A stretch of 64,000 nt of DNA from Liriodendron chinense (GCA_003013855.2 PVNU02000924.1:186001-250000), one strand, 5' to 3'. Shown: positions 1 through 12,540, counted from the stretch's first letter. The notes: generated by a model from the sequence alone, not told the origin. Made by a program: numbers and translations.

Positions 1-803
1 TCAAACCATGGAGAAGGTAAATCTCACTTGGTGTCGGTTAGATTCCGTTTCATTTTAGTGAGCGTCGGTCACTTTATGCTCTTGCAGAGGGACTTCCAAG
101 GTTGCAAACTGACTAAGTGTTGGTCATTTTTTATTAAATCATGGATGAGATGCGTTTAATGTTGATCGTTGGAAAATCCAGGTCGGGGGATGGATAGAAC
201 ACATCGATGTGTGTCTAAGTGGTACATTGTGCTAAAGAGGCGGACCACACTGGAAGCGGGCCACACCACAAACTTCTTAGGCTTAGGAAGGACATCTAGG
301 CACATGTGCCTAGGGGCTGGGCGCATGTTCCCCCTCAGGCGCATGTGAAAAGAGATAAGAGGGAGTGAGAGGGGGTCTTTTCCCCCCGGGCGCATGTAGT
401 ATGGTACATGCGCCCATGACTGCTCTAGTGGGCGCATGTCCTTAGAGACTTAAGAGGACTTCGCCCACCCTCCAAGGGCGCATGTTGTCTTTGTAAGAGG
501 GAAAAAAATTCCTTAGTCATTTTTTTGAGTTTTCACACCCCAGAGAGGTGGGCGTATGTCCTCTTTATGAGAGGAGGGGATTCCGAGTACTTTGCCATTT
601 TTAACTTCTCCAGGGTGGGCGCATGTCCTTCTTGGCCAAGGGGAGAAGTCCCATTACTTTGCCAAAAATCTAGTTTTCCCCTCTCTCTCTCTCTGCACTT
701 TTAACTCAGGTAGGAAAGTCCCTTTCCGACAAGGGATTCCAACCAGGAAATCCCTTTTTGGTGGGGGATTTCGATAAGGGAATATAGAGCGGGCGCATGT
801 TAT
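1..803. repeat. Left part of an interrupted GGGCGCATGT-motif repeat sequence
   Basis: No gene is visible here. From about 310 to 800 the decamer GGGCGCATGT (or a one-base variant) recurs about eight times, near 312, 341, 388, 430, 477, 550, 616 and 791, with one inverted copy near 408. The same motif reappears at 10604-10928, on the other side of Athila-A. The two pieces were therefore one sequence before that insertion. It is probably an older LTR, because a TATA-like CTATTTATAGG (minus strand) lies in the right piece. That last step is inference. Confidence 0.55.
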
Positions 804-2308
804 TGTTTGCTTCCCCAAGTGTAGGGTTGCGATGTAGTAATATTCAGTAGAGACCGAGATCGTTCTTAGAAACTTGTTAGGAATTCACAGAATTACTTCT
901 AATATTCTCTACTTGAGAACTAACTAAACAGATTTTTAGAATTGAATGTATAGAGAATTCTTAAACTAAAGATGAATGTAATCAATATAAAAAAGGCACT
1001 AGGGGTCCAAGGATCCACTTGTAGCAACCCTCAATGCATAATTCGCTGTGGTTTCCCAATTACACAATTAAAATCAAAATAAAATCCTATCTAGTCGGAT
1101 GATAAAGCGGTTGTATTTCACAATCTGTCATATGTGTGATTTTATACATGATTCCCTCAATTCAAATTAGGACTTGAGCACACTCAATTGCATAGGTAAA
1201 TCCTAGTTCCAATAGATTAAGATCACAATCATAACCATCATTAAACTCTATCAGTAAGCATAATTAGATCATGATTTGAACTTCATTCAAATCACATATA
1301 ACATCAACACATAATTCAGAAATTAGTATAAAAAGTAGAACTTTAGTTGAAGTTCTCACATGGAAATCCAAGTCTAGAGCGTATTGAATCCGATTCCTCG
1401 GAGCGTACAGGTCTAGAACTATGCAACAGTTAAGAACTAAGGTAATTCTCCCAAACATCCATCAGCCATCATAAGATTAAGAAAAACTACTTAGAACTTT
1501 ATTCAAACTTCTATAAACCATTGTTCTTCAATAATTCCAACTTGAAACCAATATAAAACGAATTAAAGCATCTCAGATTCACTACAAGCTTCACCTCTTA
1601 GCCCTAGCTAAGAGGTTTAGCCGTTCATGATCCAAGGAAACATGAAAACAACTAAAAACATAAAACTAGAAAACAAAAACTAGGAGTTGTGGAACTCTGA
1701 ATCCAACTTTCGCTGCCTCCCACTTTCGTAGATCTCTTCTAGGATGCATTTGGAAGAGGCCCTAGGTCCCCTTTTATAGAATAATGCAGAAGGTTCCGAA
1801 TTGCGTAAGAAATTTCGGACTGCGCAGAGAAAATTGGAGCTTGTAGGACACGTTATGTTACGCAAACGACCGGTCGAACGACCGGTCTGAGCTCCTAGAC
1901 GACCGGTCTCAAAAGTGAAAAAACAGTCCAATGAGTTTTCATAAATTCGAACCCAGAATTTTAATTTAAGGACTGGTTGGACGACCGGTCATGGATGGTC
2001 CAGCAATGTTTGCAGTAAAGCCCCTTCTATTGAGTGTTCGGACCGGTCGAACGACCGGTCGGATGATCGGTCTTCAGTGTATTCTTCTGCCTTCTTTCTT
2101 TTCTCCTTTGCTTCTTTCTTTCATCATTTGACACTTAGTTCTTTGATCTTTCATGTGTCCAAGATGACTCTTTTAACCATGAATTGATTAAATCCCCCTC
2201 TCATTCCTACAATCATAAAACCACGCATTAGAATAGTCTTTAAGCTTGAAAACCATGCATAATTAGTGATGAAATAGGGTTAGAATATACACATTTAAGC
2301 ACTCAACA
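804..2308 (-). repeat. 3' LTR of Athila-A
   Basis: This LTR of about 1,505 bp aligns along its length with 9058-10603. A minus-strand TATA box (TATAAAA, 1772-1778) is present. Upstream of it on that strand lie GACCGGTC motifs: a dimer at 1868-1887, a dimer at 1971-1990 and a trimer at 2041-2072, each copy 12 bp from the next. It is about 40 bp shorter than the 5' LTR, mainly because motif units are missing. Confidence 0.93.
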
Positions 2309-3445
2309 CATCCCTAAGCCATCATTTTGCTAGTCCCGAGCAAAACATGTATAAAACAATTCATTCCTCCAAAACCCAACACTCCTTCAGAAACCATGTT
2401 ACTATACACTCCAAGACATGCAAGTGCAAAAATTTTAAAAACTAAGTGATAGAGGTTGAAACTTTAAACTTTTAAGAACATATCAAGTACTCATATGGAT
2501 TTCCCGCTGATTGATTGATAAATAGAAGTATTTGAACAATTTAACTTAGTGTGCTCAGTGAATGCTCATCTCATGAAAATTCGGGATTATCTTTTTCATA
2601 AATCAGCTAAGGTATGGAATTCAAGGTGTATAGATCAACACAAACTTATGACAGGAATTTGCCTTACTATCCTTCTGACAGCTTTCACACTACTTCCGAT
2701 TTCCGGCTTTGGTTACGGGTAGACCATCCCCCGGTTGGTAATAGGTAGCCATTTTTGAAATTTTCTACCATATTCTCCATCATTTACATATTTTCATTCT
2801 TCCTTTCCGTTTTCTTTTGCATTAGATAGATTTTTAGAAATCCATATCTTTCGTTATTTTTCCATGTACAAGTATGGACAAAGTACCCCGGCTTGGTTTC
2901 TCAACACCTCAAATTCAAACTTAGCTAATCCTTAAATCTAATAATCCTTTCAAAACATGAGAATCATGTGAAGTGAGCTAGGTGTAAAAGTGTTCAAAAG
3001 TTCTATCATTTATAAAAATAAGGGAATTCACATACAAGACTGGTACCTTAAAGAATGATCAAAGTGTTCAACATCACTCACTTCGCCTCTCCTTTTCTTA
3101 TACTTACATCATCCCGAATGCATAGAAGCATAGTTTTCCAATGGAGTGTTGAATTTTTAAAAAAAATCTGAAAAATCTTCATCGTATTGCTCGAGATGTT
3201 TACAAAACACTAGATTCATCCTAGTGATCCTACACCCCCCAACCAAATCTTGCATTGTCCTCAATGTAAAAGATAGGTAATAGGCAAAACATGAGAGCAA
3301 TTATAAAATAAAGGGAGTGAGGAATGAGAGTACCTGAGAGAACCAAAACTGAAATTCTACCTCCTTTTAATAAACCTATGAAAAACAAACCAAAAGCAAC
3401 AAAATCCTAATCCTAACTACTCTATACCTCTGTCAGACTAGGAGA
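2309..3445 (-). other. Athila-A 3' non-coding region between integrase and 3' LTR
   Basis: There is no long reading frame. The stretch aligns in pieces with 16083-17253 of Athila-B, for example around the shared CCCGGTTGGTAATAGGTAGC region. The polypurine tract expected next to the LTR (clean GGTTGGGGGG in Athila-B) is degenerate here, reading GGCTTAGGGATG on the minus strand. A separate purine tract (GGTTGGGGGG) lies at about 3235-3245. Confidence 0.75.
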
Positions 3446-4391
3446 TCAAATATCCTGATATACGGGATCGGTAAGAGGTAAGGACATACCTTCTGACTGG
3501 AAATTATCAAAGAACGGCTTCAGGCGTTGACCATTAGCTTTAAAAATATTATCGTTCCTTAGATTCAACAACTCGACGGTCCCATAAGGATAAACAGTTT
3601 TCAGAACAAAAGGACCGGTCCATCGAGACTTCAATTTTTTCGGAAATAAATGTAACCGAGAATTATACATAAGGACCTTTTGATTGATCATGAAGGTCTT
3701 GCGAAGGATGTTCTTATCATGGAACACCTTCGTCTTGTCCTTGTAAATTCTCGCATTTTCATATGCATCATTCCGGAGTTCCACAAGTTCGTTCAATTGA
3801 AGTTTGCGCAACGAGCTTGCCTTGTCAGAATCAAAATTCATCTTCTTGAGCGCCCAATATACCCTATGTTCCAACTCCACGGGCAAGTGACAAGCTTTCC
3901 CATAGACAAGTCTATAGGGAGACATTCCAATAGGAGTCTTGAAAGTGGTACGATAAGCCCGGAGTGCATCGGTAAGTCGAAGCGACCAATCTTTGCGATT
4001 GGGGTTCACCATTTTTCTCCAAAATATGTTTAATTTTCCTGTTGGATATCTCAGATTGTCCACTTATTTGTGGGTGATAGGGAGTGCTCACCTTGTGATT
4101 GACGCCATATTTTTTCATTAAAGCTTCAAACAGGTGGTTATAAAAATGGTGTCCACCATCTCTTATAATGACTCGAGGTGTTTCAAACTGGGGAATGATA
4201 TTTTCTTTTAAGAAACGAATGACTGTTTTATGGTCATTGTTCTGGCATGGAATCGCCTCGACCCATATGGAAACATAGTCGACGGCAAGCAAGATATATA
4301 GATTTTCAAAAGAAGATGGGAATGGACCCATGAAATCGATGCCCCAACAATAAAAAATTTCAATTGATAAGATGAGATTGAGTGACATCAT
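3446..4391 (-). pseudogene. Athila-A integrase core and C-terminus, frameshifted
   Basis: This is the DDE integrase that would insert the cDNA copy. The frame from 4391 carries the first aspartate (GIDFMGPF), the second (IRDGGHHF, where family members usually have SDGG) and the glutamate region (HPQISGQSE). A frameshift near 4050 moves the rest into the frame ending at 3446. That frame has the family blocks WSLRLTDALRAYRT, GMSPYRLVYGKACHLP and KLKSRWTGPF, then a terminal stop. All catalytic acids are visible, but no single frame encodes the whole domain. The overlap of two frames at 3912-4063 is a shadow of the shift. Confidence 0.9.
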
Positions 4392-4418
4392 GTTTCTACG
4401 GGAGATTCCTTCTAATTT

Positions 4419-5069
4419 CTAACATGGCTCACATGTTTTACAAAAGTCATGAGTGTCTTTGAACATGGTGGGCCAATAAAACCCACATTGTAGAATTTTA
4501 ACCGTGGTCTTCTTAGTCGAAAAGTGGCCACCACACGCCTGAGAATGACAAAAGGATATGATACTTTGTTGTTCATCATCAGGCATACATCTCCTTATGA
4601 TTTGATTGGGACAATACTTGAATAAGTATGGGTCATCCCATAGCAATTTTCTCACCTCGTTGAAGAACTTGTCCTTATCTTGCTTTTTCCAATGTGTAGG
4701 AATTGTACCTGAAGCAAGATAGTTAGCAATGTCCGCATACCATGGCAATTGGGAGACTTTAAAAAGTTGTTCATCAGGGAACATGTCATTGATCGCGGTC
4801 ATCTCAGGGGAATCAGTGAGAACAAGTCTAGAAATATGGTCAGCAACTACATTTTCTACTCATTTCTTATCACGTATTTCTATATCAAATTCTTGGAGTA
4901 GGAGGATCCATCTTAACAAGCGTGGCTTAGCATCCTTCTTGGAGAGAAGGTACTTAAGTGCTGCATGGTCAGTAAATATGATGATCTTGGATCCGATCAA
5001 GTAGGATAGAAACTTGTCCAAAGAAAAAACTATGGCCAAAAGTTCTTTTTCTGTAGTAGTGTAGTTTGT
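4419..5069 (-). pseudogene. Athila-A RNase H C-terminal part and integrase zinc-binding domain
   Basis: Translated on the minus strand, 5069-4803 gives RNase H blocks (YTTTEKELLAIV, FTDHAALKYLL, EFDIEIRDKK) followed by ADHISRL, the usual RNase H end. A stop interrupts it after DKK. The frame 4802-4419 continues with LWDDPYLFKYC and then the HHCC zinc-binding domain (SQACGGHFS ... FCKTCEPC), which in this family begins the integrase. It ends at a stop after EPC. The order RT, RNase H, integrase confirms Ty3 type. Confidence 0.88.
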
Positions 5070-6093
5070 TTAAGCCGAGTTTAAGGTTCTACTTGCATAG
5101 TAGATAACGCAAGGCTTCTTCTCTTTTCTTTCGCCTAACACATCCCCAATAGCGTAGTCACTTGTATCACATATGATTTCAAAAGGAAGGCTCCAATCAG
5201 GTGGTTGCATTATGGAAGCACATGTAAACATACCTTTAAGTTTGTCAAAGGGATTTTGGCAATCTCTATTCCACTCAAATGAGTTGTCCTTTTGAAGGAG
5301 GTTACATAAAGGACGAGAGAGTGAACTAAAATCCTTTATGAACCGTCTATAGAATCCGGCATGTCCTAAAAAGGACCGCACATCACGTACGCTTTTGGGG
5401 GGTAAAAGGTTGGAGATAAGATCGATTTTAGACTTGTCCACCTCGATTCCATTTTGTGAGATGATGTGACCAAGGACAATTCCCTTTTGAACCATAAAAT
5501 GACATTTCTCCCAATTCAACATAAGGTTCTTGTCTTCTGATCTTTTTAAAAAAAATTTAAGTGCCCAAGGCACTCATCAAAGTTACAACCAAATACAGAG
5601 AAATCATCCATGAAGACTTCAAGAATCGTCCCCACCATATCAGAAAAGATACTCAATATACAATGCTGAAAAATGGCAAGTACATTACACAGTCCAAACG
5701 GCATCCTTTGATAGGGAAAAGTGTCGAATGGACAAGTGAATGTTGTCTTCTCTTGGTCTTCTAGGACGATCTCTCTATTTGGTTATACCCTGAATACCCA
5801 TCAAGGAAGCAAAAGTGAGAATGACCCGCTAACCTTTCTAAAATTTGATCAACAAATGGTAAGGGGAAGTGGTCTTTCCTTGTAACTGTGTTTAGCTTCC
5901 TATAGTCAATGCACATTCTCCAACCGATAGTGACTCTGGTTGGCACGAGTTCATTATTGGCATTGGCTATGATGGTTATTCCGAATTTCTTAGGCATCGC
6001 TTGAGTTGGACTCACCCATTGACTATCGAATATTGGGTAAATGATACCGACATCTAATAGTTTCAACACCTCGGCTTTAACCACCTCTTTCAT
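5070..6093 (-). pseudogene. Athila-A reverse transcriptase, frameshifted
   Basis: Reverse transcriptase fragments lie in three stretches. From 6093 to 5761 the N-terminal part has GWRMCIDYRKLN, DHFPLPF and FCFLDGYSGYNQI, which includes the first catalytic aspartate region. Between 5760 and 5574 a different frame holds QRMPFGLCN-like sequence and the catalytic motif VFMDDFSVFG (FMDD codons at 5603-5614), which in Athila elements stands for YxDD. From 5573 to 5070 the thumb and connection follow (LGHIISQNGIEVD, VRSFLGHAGFYRRFI) and run into RNase H (FEIICDTSDYA). The stop at 5070-5072 is TAA where relatives usually have glutamine. At least two frameshifts are present. Confidence 0.9.
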
Positions 6094-6300
6094 ATTTGGA
6101 TTGAGGCGTCTTTATGGTTGCCTATATGTCTTCGCATTCTCCTCAAGGTGTATGCGATGAGTACAAATTAGGGGGTCTATGCCTTTAAGATCTGCAATTG
6201 ACCATCCAATGACACTTTTATACTCTATTAGAGTGGCTATCAGCCTACTCTCTTATTCCTCATCCAAGTGGGAAGAAATCACCGCTGGATATGTCTCATC

Positions 6301-7549
6301 TCAACTAAAATAAACATATTTCAAATCAATGGGTAATGATTTTAGGTCGAGCTTCGGTGCCTTGATATTAGATGGAAGCGGCTTGTTTTCGCTTAAGGAC
6401 AAAGGCTCAAATGGTGCCTTCCATCTTTTATTATCAAGTACTGGCATAGAATCTAAAATGGCATCCATCTCTCTTATCATGTCATCATCAATTTCATGAG
6501 AATGGGCCAAGCATGCCTCCAAAGGATCGGAATAGAATGTAAGGAGGGACTTGTCTTCCACGAATGATTCAATTAGATTTATTTCGTGGACCTCGTCATC
6601 AACATCCCGTGGTTGTTTGCATAAATAAAAAAATATTCAGCTCAAGTGTCATATTTCCAAAGGACATTTGTACAAGCCCGTTTTTACAATTGATAATTGA
6701 ATTTGAAGTAGCTAAGAAAGGGCGGCCAAGTATGACAGGAATTTGAGCACTGGTTCCCATCACAGGATGTGTATCCAAGATAATAAAATCTACTGGATAG
6801 TAGAATTTATCGACTTAGACGAGGACATCTTCAATCATCCCTCTCGGTATATGAATAGATCTATCAGCGAGTTGGAGTGTGGTTTTGGTGGGTTTTAATT
6901 CACCTAACCCAAGTTTTTCATAGACCGAGTATGGGATGAGATTAACACTTGCCCCAAGATCGAGTAAAGTTTGTTTTATCCGGTAGTCACCTATAATGCA
7001 TGATATGGTAGGACTACCCGGATCCTTGTATTTTTGGGGCACCTCTTGTTTAATAATGGCGCTCAAATTCTCAGTCAAAAGTACTTTGTTATGAACATTG
7101 TGTTTCCTTTTGACTCTACACAATTCCTTTAGAAATTTGGCATAGGATGGTATTTGTTTTATAGCATCCAACAACAGAATGTTGATCTTTACTTGCTTAA
7201 AAACCTCTAAAATTTTTAGGTTTTTGTCTAAAGATTTGGGTGAAATGAACCTTTGTGGAAACGGGGCAACCGGCTTGTATTGCCTTTCCAGTTCTTTCTC
7301 ATGGGAAGCGTTGTTCAAGATATCATCCTTTTTGGCAATTTTCGGATCGTTAGGCTTTGGGGCCTTCACTGGATTAGATTTATCAATTGTTTTGCCACTC
7401 CTCAAAGTGGTGATAGCTTGAACATGCTCCGTATTTTGAGAGGATGGGCTAAAGTCTTGTATCTCAAATTTGGTTCTTGGGTTAGGGAGAGGTTGGGCAA
7501 GAAGTGTGCCTTTCTCCCTAACACTAAGATGAGATTCAACTCTAGCCAT
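6301..7549 (-). pseudogene. Athila-A gag C-terminus, aspartic protease and protease-RT linker
   Basis: The frame 7549-6815 begins with gag C-terminal sequence (TTLRSGKTIDK, YKPVAPFPQRF, DAIKQIPSYAKFLKELC). It then enters a retropepsin-like protease with the active-site motif LLDLGASVNLIPYSVYEKLG. A TAA at 6815-6817 follows EDVLV; the equivalent frame in Athila-B reads straight on with glutamine. Beyond it, VDKFYYPVDFI and IPVILGRPFLATSN remain readable. A linker ORF at 6561-6301 (LKLDLKSLP-type end) leads towards RT. The protease would cut the polyprotein; in this state it cannot be made whole. Confidence 0.88.
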
Positions 7550-7600
7550 TGAAGTTTTTAAATCATTGATGGCTTGAATTGAATTCTGATTGAATTTTTG

Positions 7601-8691
7601 TTATTCTTGTATGAACCCATCTATTTTGTGAGAATTGTTCTTGTTATACTCAACTTGGGCCGAGACAAATGTACCCACTAATCCCTCAAGTGTAGCCTTT
7701 GGGTTATTGTTTGCATTCTCTGATGGCCCATTCCTCCAACTGAAATTGGGATGATTCCTCCAACTAGAATTAGACGTGTTCGAGTTTTGATTGCTGAATG
7801 GACGTTGATAGTTATTTATGGCATTCAATTGTTCTTGTAGAACTTCCTAGAACACTAAATACTCTCAACTTCCTTAGTCTTTTCCCCATTCCCTAATTCC
7901 ATGGCCTCAACTTTTCTTATGAGGCTAGCCACACGTGCACTTATGTTGTCTTCTTCGGAGAGGACATAGATTCCTCCATTTTCTCTTTCTTGACTTATCT
8001 TGGGATTTGCTGGTTTAGTTGTATCCCAAGATTGTGCATTCTCGGCCAAGATATCAAAATAGTCCCATGCTTCCTCGGCCTCCTTATTCATGAATTCTCC
8101 ATTGCACATCATCTCTATGAATTAGCGCATGGGCGAAGTTAGTCCTTCATAGAAAAAGCTTATTACCCACCAAATTTCGTAGCCATGATGTGGGCACGCG
8201 TTCAATAAGTCTTTGAACCTCTCCCAACATTGGAAGAATGTCTTATCCTCTTTTTGGGCAAAATTCATGATTAGGCGTCTCAACGTGTTTGTTTTATGAG
8301 TAGGGAAGAACTTTTTAATGAATTCCCTAGTTATCTCAGTCCATGTGCCGATTGATCTTAGTCTTGATGCATGAAGCCAAGCCTTAGCCTTCTCTTTAAG
8401 AGAAAAAGGAAATAGCCTAAGTCTCACAACATTATCAGATACGTTTGTAAAGTGCAACGTGGATGTCACCTCATCAAACTCCTTAAGATGTTGATATGCG
8501 CTTTCATTGTCTAAGCCAAGGAACTTGGGAAGGAGTTGGATTACTCCCGGTTTTAAATCAATATTTCCTGCATAGGTTGGAAAAATTATGCATGAGAGAG
8601 CACTCTTTCTTGCAGGTTGCAAGTGATCACATAAAGTTCTAGGTCGAAGAACATTCTTAACCTCATTCTCACCCGTTTCGGTTTGACCCAA
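7601..8691 (-). pseudogene. Athila-A gag, with a nonsense change and a lost zinc knuckle
   Basis: Gag forms the virus-like particle of retrotransposons. The frame from 8691 gives the Athila gag core (PGVIQLLPKFLGLDNE, FPFSLKEKAKAWLHA, CWERFKDLLNACPHHGY) and stops at 8122-8124. The next ATG frame (8112-7855) is in the same frame, and Athila-B reads CAA where this copy has TAA, so a single C-to-T change splits it. After 7855 the frame shifts, and sequence corresponding to the CxxC...H zinc knuckle of Athila-B is missing. The piece 7828-7601 (SWRNHPNFSWRNG) is the asparagine-rich tail. No complete start is certain. Confidence 0.9.
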
Positions 8692-9033
8692 ATTTTAATT
8701 GGCCATAGGGTTGGGTTGATTCTCAGCCATACTATTAGACAAAATTGGGGATTCTAAACGTCTCTTAGTACGTGGCTCTTTATCAATCCCTTCAACAATT
8801 CCCCATTCACTAATGAGTCGGTTGTTAGAATCCCGAACCCAATGTGGCATGCAAATCTAAAAAATGAAAGAAAAATTTTAAAAAGGGTTAGAAAAACCTA
8901 ATTGAGAACTTCTTCGACTCTTAGAATCCCTGCAGAAACAAAACAAATCAAAACAAAGAAACAAAGTTAGTAGAACTCCTAAAAATCTCAAATAGAAACT
9001 ATTTTCAGAAATTTTATAAAAAATCGTTAAAAA

Positions 9034-9051
9034 TTCCCGGCAACGGCGCCA
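9034..9051 (-). other. Athila-A primer-binding site (tRNA-Asp type)
   Basis: On the minus strand the site reads TGGCGCCGTTGCCGGGAA. It is complementary to the 3' end of plant tRNA-Asp (ending GGCAACGGCGCCA) as I remember it. It starts six bases inside the 5' LTR edge. This priming choice is typical of Athila elements. Confidence 0.9.
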
Positions 9052-9057
9052 AAAACT

Positions 9058-10603
9058 TGTTCGCTTCCCCAAGTGTAGGGTTGCGATGTACTAATAATTC
9101 GGTAGAGACCGAGATCGTTCTCAGGGACTTGTTAGGAATTCACAGAATTACTTTTAATATTCTCTACTTGAGAGCTAACTAAACAGATTTTTAGAATTGA
9201 ATGTATAGAGAATTCTTAAACTAAAGATGAATGTAATCAATATAAAAAAGGCACTAGGGGTCCAAGGATCCATTTGTAGCAACCCTCAATGCATAATTCG
9301 CTGTGGTTTCCCAATTACATAACTAGAATCGAAATCAAATCCTATCTAGTCGGATGATAGAGCGGTTGTTTTTCACAATCTGTCATATGTGTGATTTTAT
9401 ACATGATTCCCTCAATTCAAATTAGGACTTGAGCACACTCAATTACATAGGTCAATCCTAGTTCCAATAGATTAAGATCACAATCATAACCATCACTAAA
9501 CTCTATCACTAAGCATAATTAGATCATGATTTGAACTTCATTCAAATCACATATAACATCAACACATAATTCAGAAATTAGTATAAAAAGTAGAACTTTA
9601 GTTGAAGTTCTCACATGGAAATCCAAGTCTAGAGCGTATTGAATCTGATTCCTCAGAGCGTACAGGTCTAGAACGATACAAAACAATTAAGAACTAAGGT
9701 AATTCTCCCAAACATCCATCAGCCATCATAAGATTAAGAAAAACTACTTAGAACTTTATTCAAACTTCTATAAACCATTGTTCTTCAATAATTCCAACTT
9801 GAAGCCAACATAAAACGAATTTAAAGCATCTCAGATTCAGTACAAGCTTCGCCTCTTAGCCCTAGCTAAGAGGTTTAGTCGTTCATGATCCAAGGAAACA
9901 TAAAAACAACTAAAAACATAAAACTAGAAAACACAAACTAGGAGGAGTTGTGGAACTCCGAATCCGACTTTCGCCGCCTCCCACCTTCGTAGATCTCTTC
10001 TAGGATGCCTTTGGAAAAGGCCATAGGTCCCCTTTTATAGAATAGTGCAGGAAGTTTCAGATTGCGTAGAGAAAATCGAAGCTTGTAGGACACGTTCTGT
10101 TATGCAAACGACCGGTTGAACGACCGGCCTGAGCTCCTGGACGACCGGTCGCACGACCAGTCTTAAAAGTGCAATAAACAGTCTAATGAGTTTTCATAAA
10201 TTTGAACCCAGAATTTTAATTCAAGGACCGGTCGGACGACCGGTCAGAGCAGTGGATGACCGGTCATGGATGGTCCAGCAAGGTTTGCAGTAAGGCCCCT
10301 TCTGTTGAGTGTTCAGACCGGTCGAATGACCGGTCCTGGGCTATGGGCTACCAGTCGGACTACTGGTCTTCAGTGTATTCTTCTGCCTTCTTTCTTCTGT
10401 CCTTTGCTTCTTTCTTTCATCCTTTGACACTTAGTTCTTTGATCTTCCATGTGTCCAAGATGAATCTTTTAACCATGAATTGGTGAAATCCCCCTCTCAT
10501 TCCTACAATCATAAAACCACGCATTAGAATAGTCTTTAAGCTTGAAAACCATGTATATTTATTGATGAATGGGGTTAGAATATACACATTTAAACACTCA
10601 ACA
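9058..10603 (-). repeat. 5' LTR of Athila-A
   Basis: About 1,546 bp, TGTT...AACA. The minus-strand TATA box (TATAAAA) is at about 10033-10039. Upstream of it, GACCGGTC-type dimers with a 4-base spacer occur at 10110-10129, 10143-10162, 10226-10245, 10316-10335 and 10349-10368, plus a single copy at 10258-10265. Several units are absent from the other LTR. Confidence 0.93.
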
Positions 10604-10928
10604 GTTACCTCTTGTGTCGCTCTGGCGTCGTCTGTAGATGAAGTGTGTTGAGGTCATTAGGTCGACTTGCTATTTATAGGCTGTGAATCAGGTCCGGGTC
10701 CAAACAAGGGAGAAGTGTGAGCGCATGTGTTTTTAGGAGGATTTTCGGGCAGATGTCCTTGGGGCTAGGCGCATGTGCAGGGCATGTGCCCAAACATAGT
10801 TTTTTCGGAGTTATGGTGTTTAGTAGATGAGAAAAAATGCCCTTGGCGCATGTATTTAGAGCATGAGCACATTTGGTGGGAGGATGTCCCTCTTGTGCAC
10901 TTTCAGACTTAGAATTTTCAGGGTTCTA
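10604..10928. repeat. Right part of the GGGCGCATGT-motif sequence, with a possible minus-strand TATA box
   Basis: This strip lies between two retrotransposons and carries the same GCGCATGT motif (near 10719, 10758 and 10855) as 1-803. CTATTTATAGG near 10669 reads CCTATAAATAG on the minus strand, a good TATA box, and the motifs lie upstream of it. No coding region is seen. Confidence 0.5.
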
Positions 10929-12534
10929 TGTTGAGCATCTAATTTATACATATTCTAACCCCTATCATCACACATTATGCATGGTTTGCGTGTTTAAAGT
11001 CTAAACTAATACATGTTTTTGTATTTACAGGAATGAGAGAAGGATTTTGCTAAGATGATGCTGAATGATGATACTTTACATACCTTGAAGACCAAGGAAT
11101 CAAGTACCAAAGGATGAAAGAAAGAAGCAAGAAGAAGAGGAAAAGAAAAGAGAAGAAACCACCCTGGCCGATTGATCGGTTGACTTGACTGATTGATCGC
11201 CAGGGTGGTCGATTGATCCCCTAGCCCAGCCGATTGATCGACCACTCTGTTTATGTCGCTGGATTGAAAGATGCACCAGCGATTGATCGGTTTCCAAAAC
11301 CGATTGATTGCTCAAGAGGAGGAATTTCTAGACAGGTTGCTGGACAAAAAAAGGACGTCCCACCGATTGATTGCTCAGAATTTTATGCTAAAGTCTTTAG
11401 ACACTTTTTGTCCCCACCACCGCCGATTCATCGCCCACCTCAAGCGATCAATCGCTTAACTCCAGAGATCAATCGCTTGAGCCATCAGGATTTTGGTTTT
11501 TCTGTTAAAGTCTCTGGACAATTTTTGTCCTGTGCGATCCATTGCTCACCACCTGCGATCCATCGCCCATCACAAGCAATTAATCGACCACCCTGACCGA
11601 TCAATCGCCCATGCGGCCAAGTTCAGAAACTTCTATTTCTGGTCCGATTTTCTCTGCGCAAGTGCGGAACTTTACATAATTTCTTGAAGGTTCTGTGCAA
11701 TTGGGGCTTGAAGGCTATAAAAGGACTCCTCTAATTCGATCTAAAGGCATCCTAGAAAAGATTGGAAGTTGTGGAAGAGGAGGAAGCTCTGTGGAGTGCT
11801 GCAACTCCGGTTTCTCTGGTTTTTCTAGTTTTTCTTTATGTTTTTCTTTACGTTTTTCCTTAATTCTAGTTGTAGTTGACAATGCTCGGTTAGAACATCT
11901 CAACTAGGGTTGGGAGGTGAAGCTTGTAGCTAATCTCATGTTTAATTTAGTTTGATTCAAGTACCTTTACTTTAAGTTCGGATTTTTATTGTTCTAGTTT
12001 GAATGAAAGTTGATATTTTTAGAAGTTTTATGAGAGTTCATATACTTCGGACATGGATTCCTTACAATTCTCTGAGATTGTCATGTTTGTTTGATTAGAT
12101 TCGAATTGTAGTAACCCTTGAGCAAGCCATAGTCCATTGGCATGGCTGTTACTCCGAAGGCTACATGTTTGAATGCTATGTGCTTGATTAGAACTAGAAC
12201 TTGAATTTCTGACTTGAATGGGATTATTGTGCTTCAATGGTTTATCTTCCGACTAGATGAGAGATAGGACTTCAATTCTAGTTGTGTTTCATGCTTGAGT
12301 GAATGAATTAACGTGGATTGTTACAAGTGGATCCTCAATGCCTTAGTTCTCTCTTTATTCTCAGATTTTCTAAAATTACTGTTTTAGTATTAGTTTACTT
12401 AATTGAATCTCCAAATCTCTTAAATCTTGTTGCTGGAATAATTTAGAATTGGTTTCCTAATTCCTTTTGGATCGACCTCGGTCTTACCGAGAATTATTAC
12501 TACATCTTAGCCTTGCACTTGAGGCGAGCGAACA
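10929..12534 (+). repeat. 5' LTR of Athila-B
   Basis: A 1,606-bp LTR. The U3 part (11167-11611) holds about 15 copies of CGATTGATCG or its complement CGATCAATCG, exact or with one or two changes. The TATA box (TATAAAA, 11716-11722) follows about 100 bp after the last copy. Compared with the 3' LTR, two short blocks inside the array are missing. Confidence 0.92.
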
Positions 12535-12540
12535 AGTTTT

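Larger units (their letters stand above)
804..10603 (-). mobile_element. Athila-A: full-length but decayed Ty3/Athila-type LTR retrotransposon
   Basis: The element reads on the minus strand: 5' LTR (9058-10603), tRNA-Asp-type primer site, gag, protease, RT, RNase H, integrase, 1.1 kb of non-coding DNA, and 3' LTR (804-2308). LTRs start TGTT and end with the complementary AACA. The flanks are GTTAT (799-803) and GTTAC (10604-10608), a 5-bp target-site duplication with one change. All catalytic regions of an autonomous element are recognisable. Frameshifts and stops break every reading frame, so it cannot supply its own proteins now. It interrupts the GGGCGCATGT-bearing sequence. Primer site, domain order and sequence style match the Athila branch. 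Confidence 0.93.

Noticed and set aside
156..437. 93-residue minus-strand ORF
   Set aside because: It runs through the GGGCGCATGT repeats and shows no domain or splice context.
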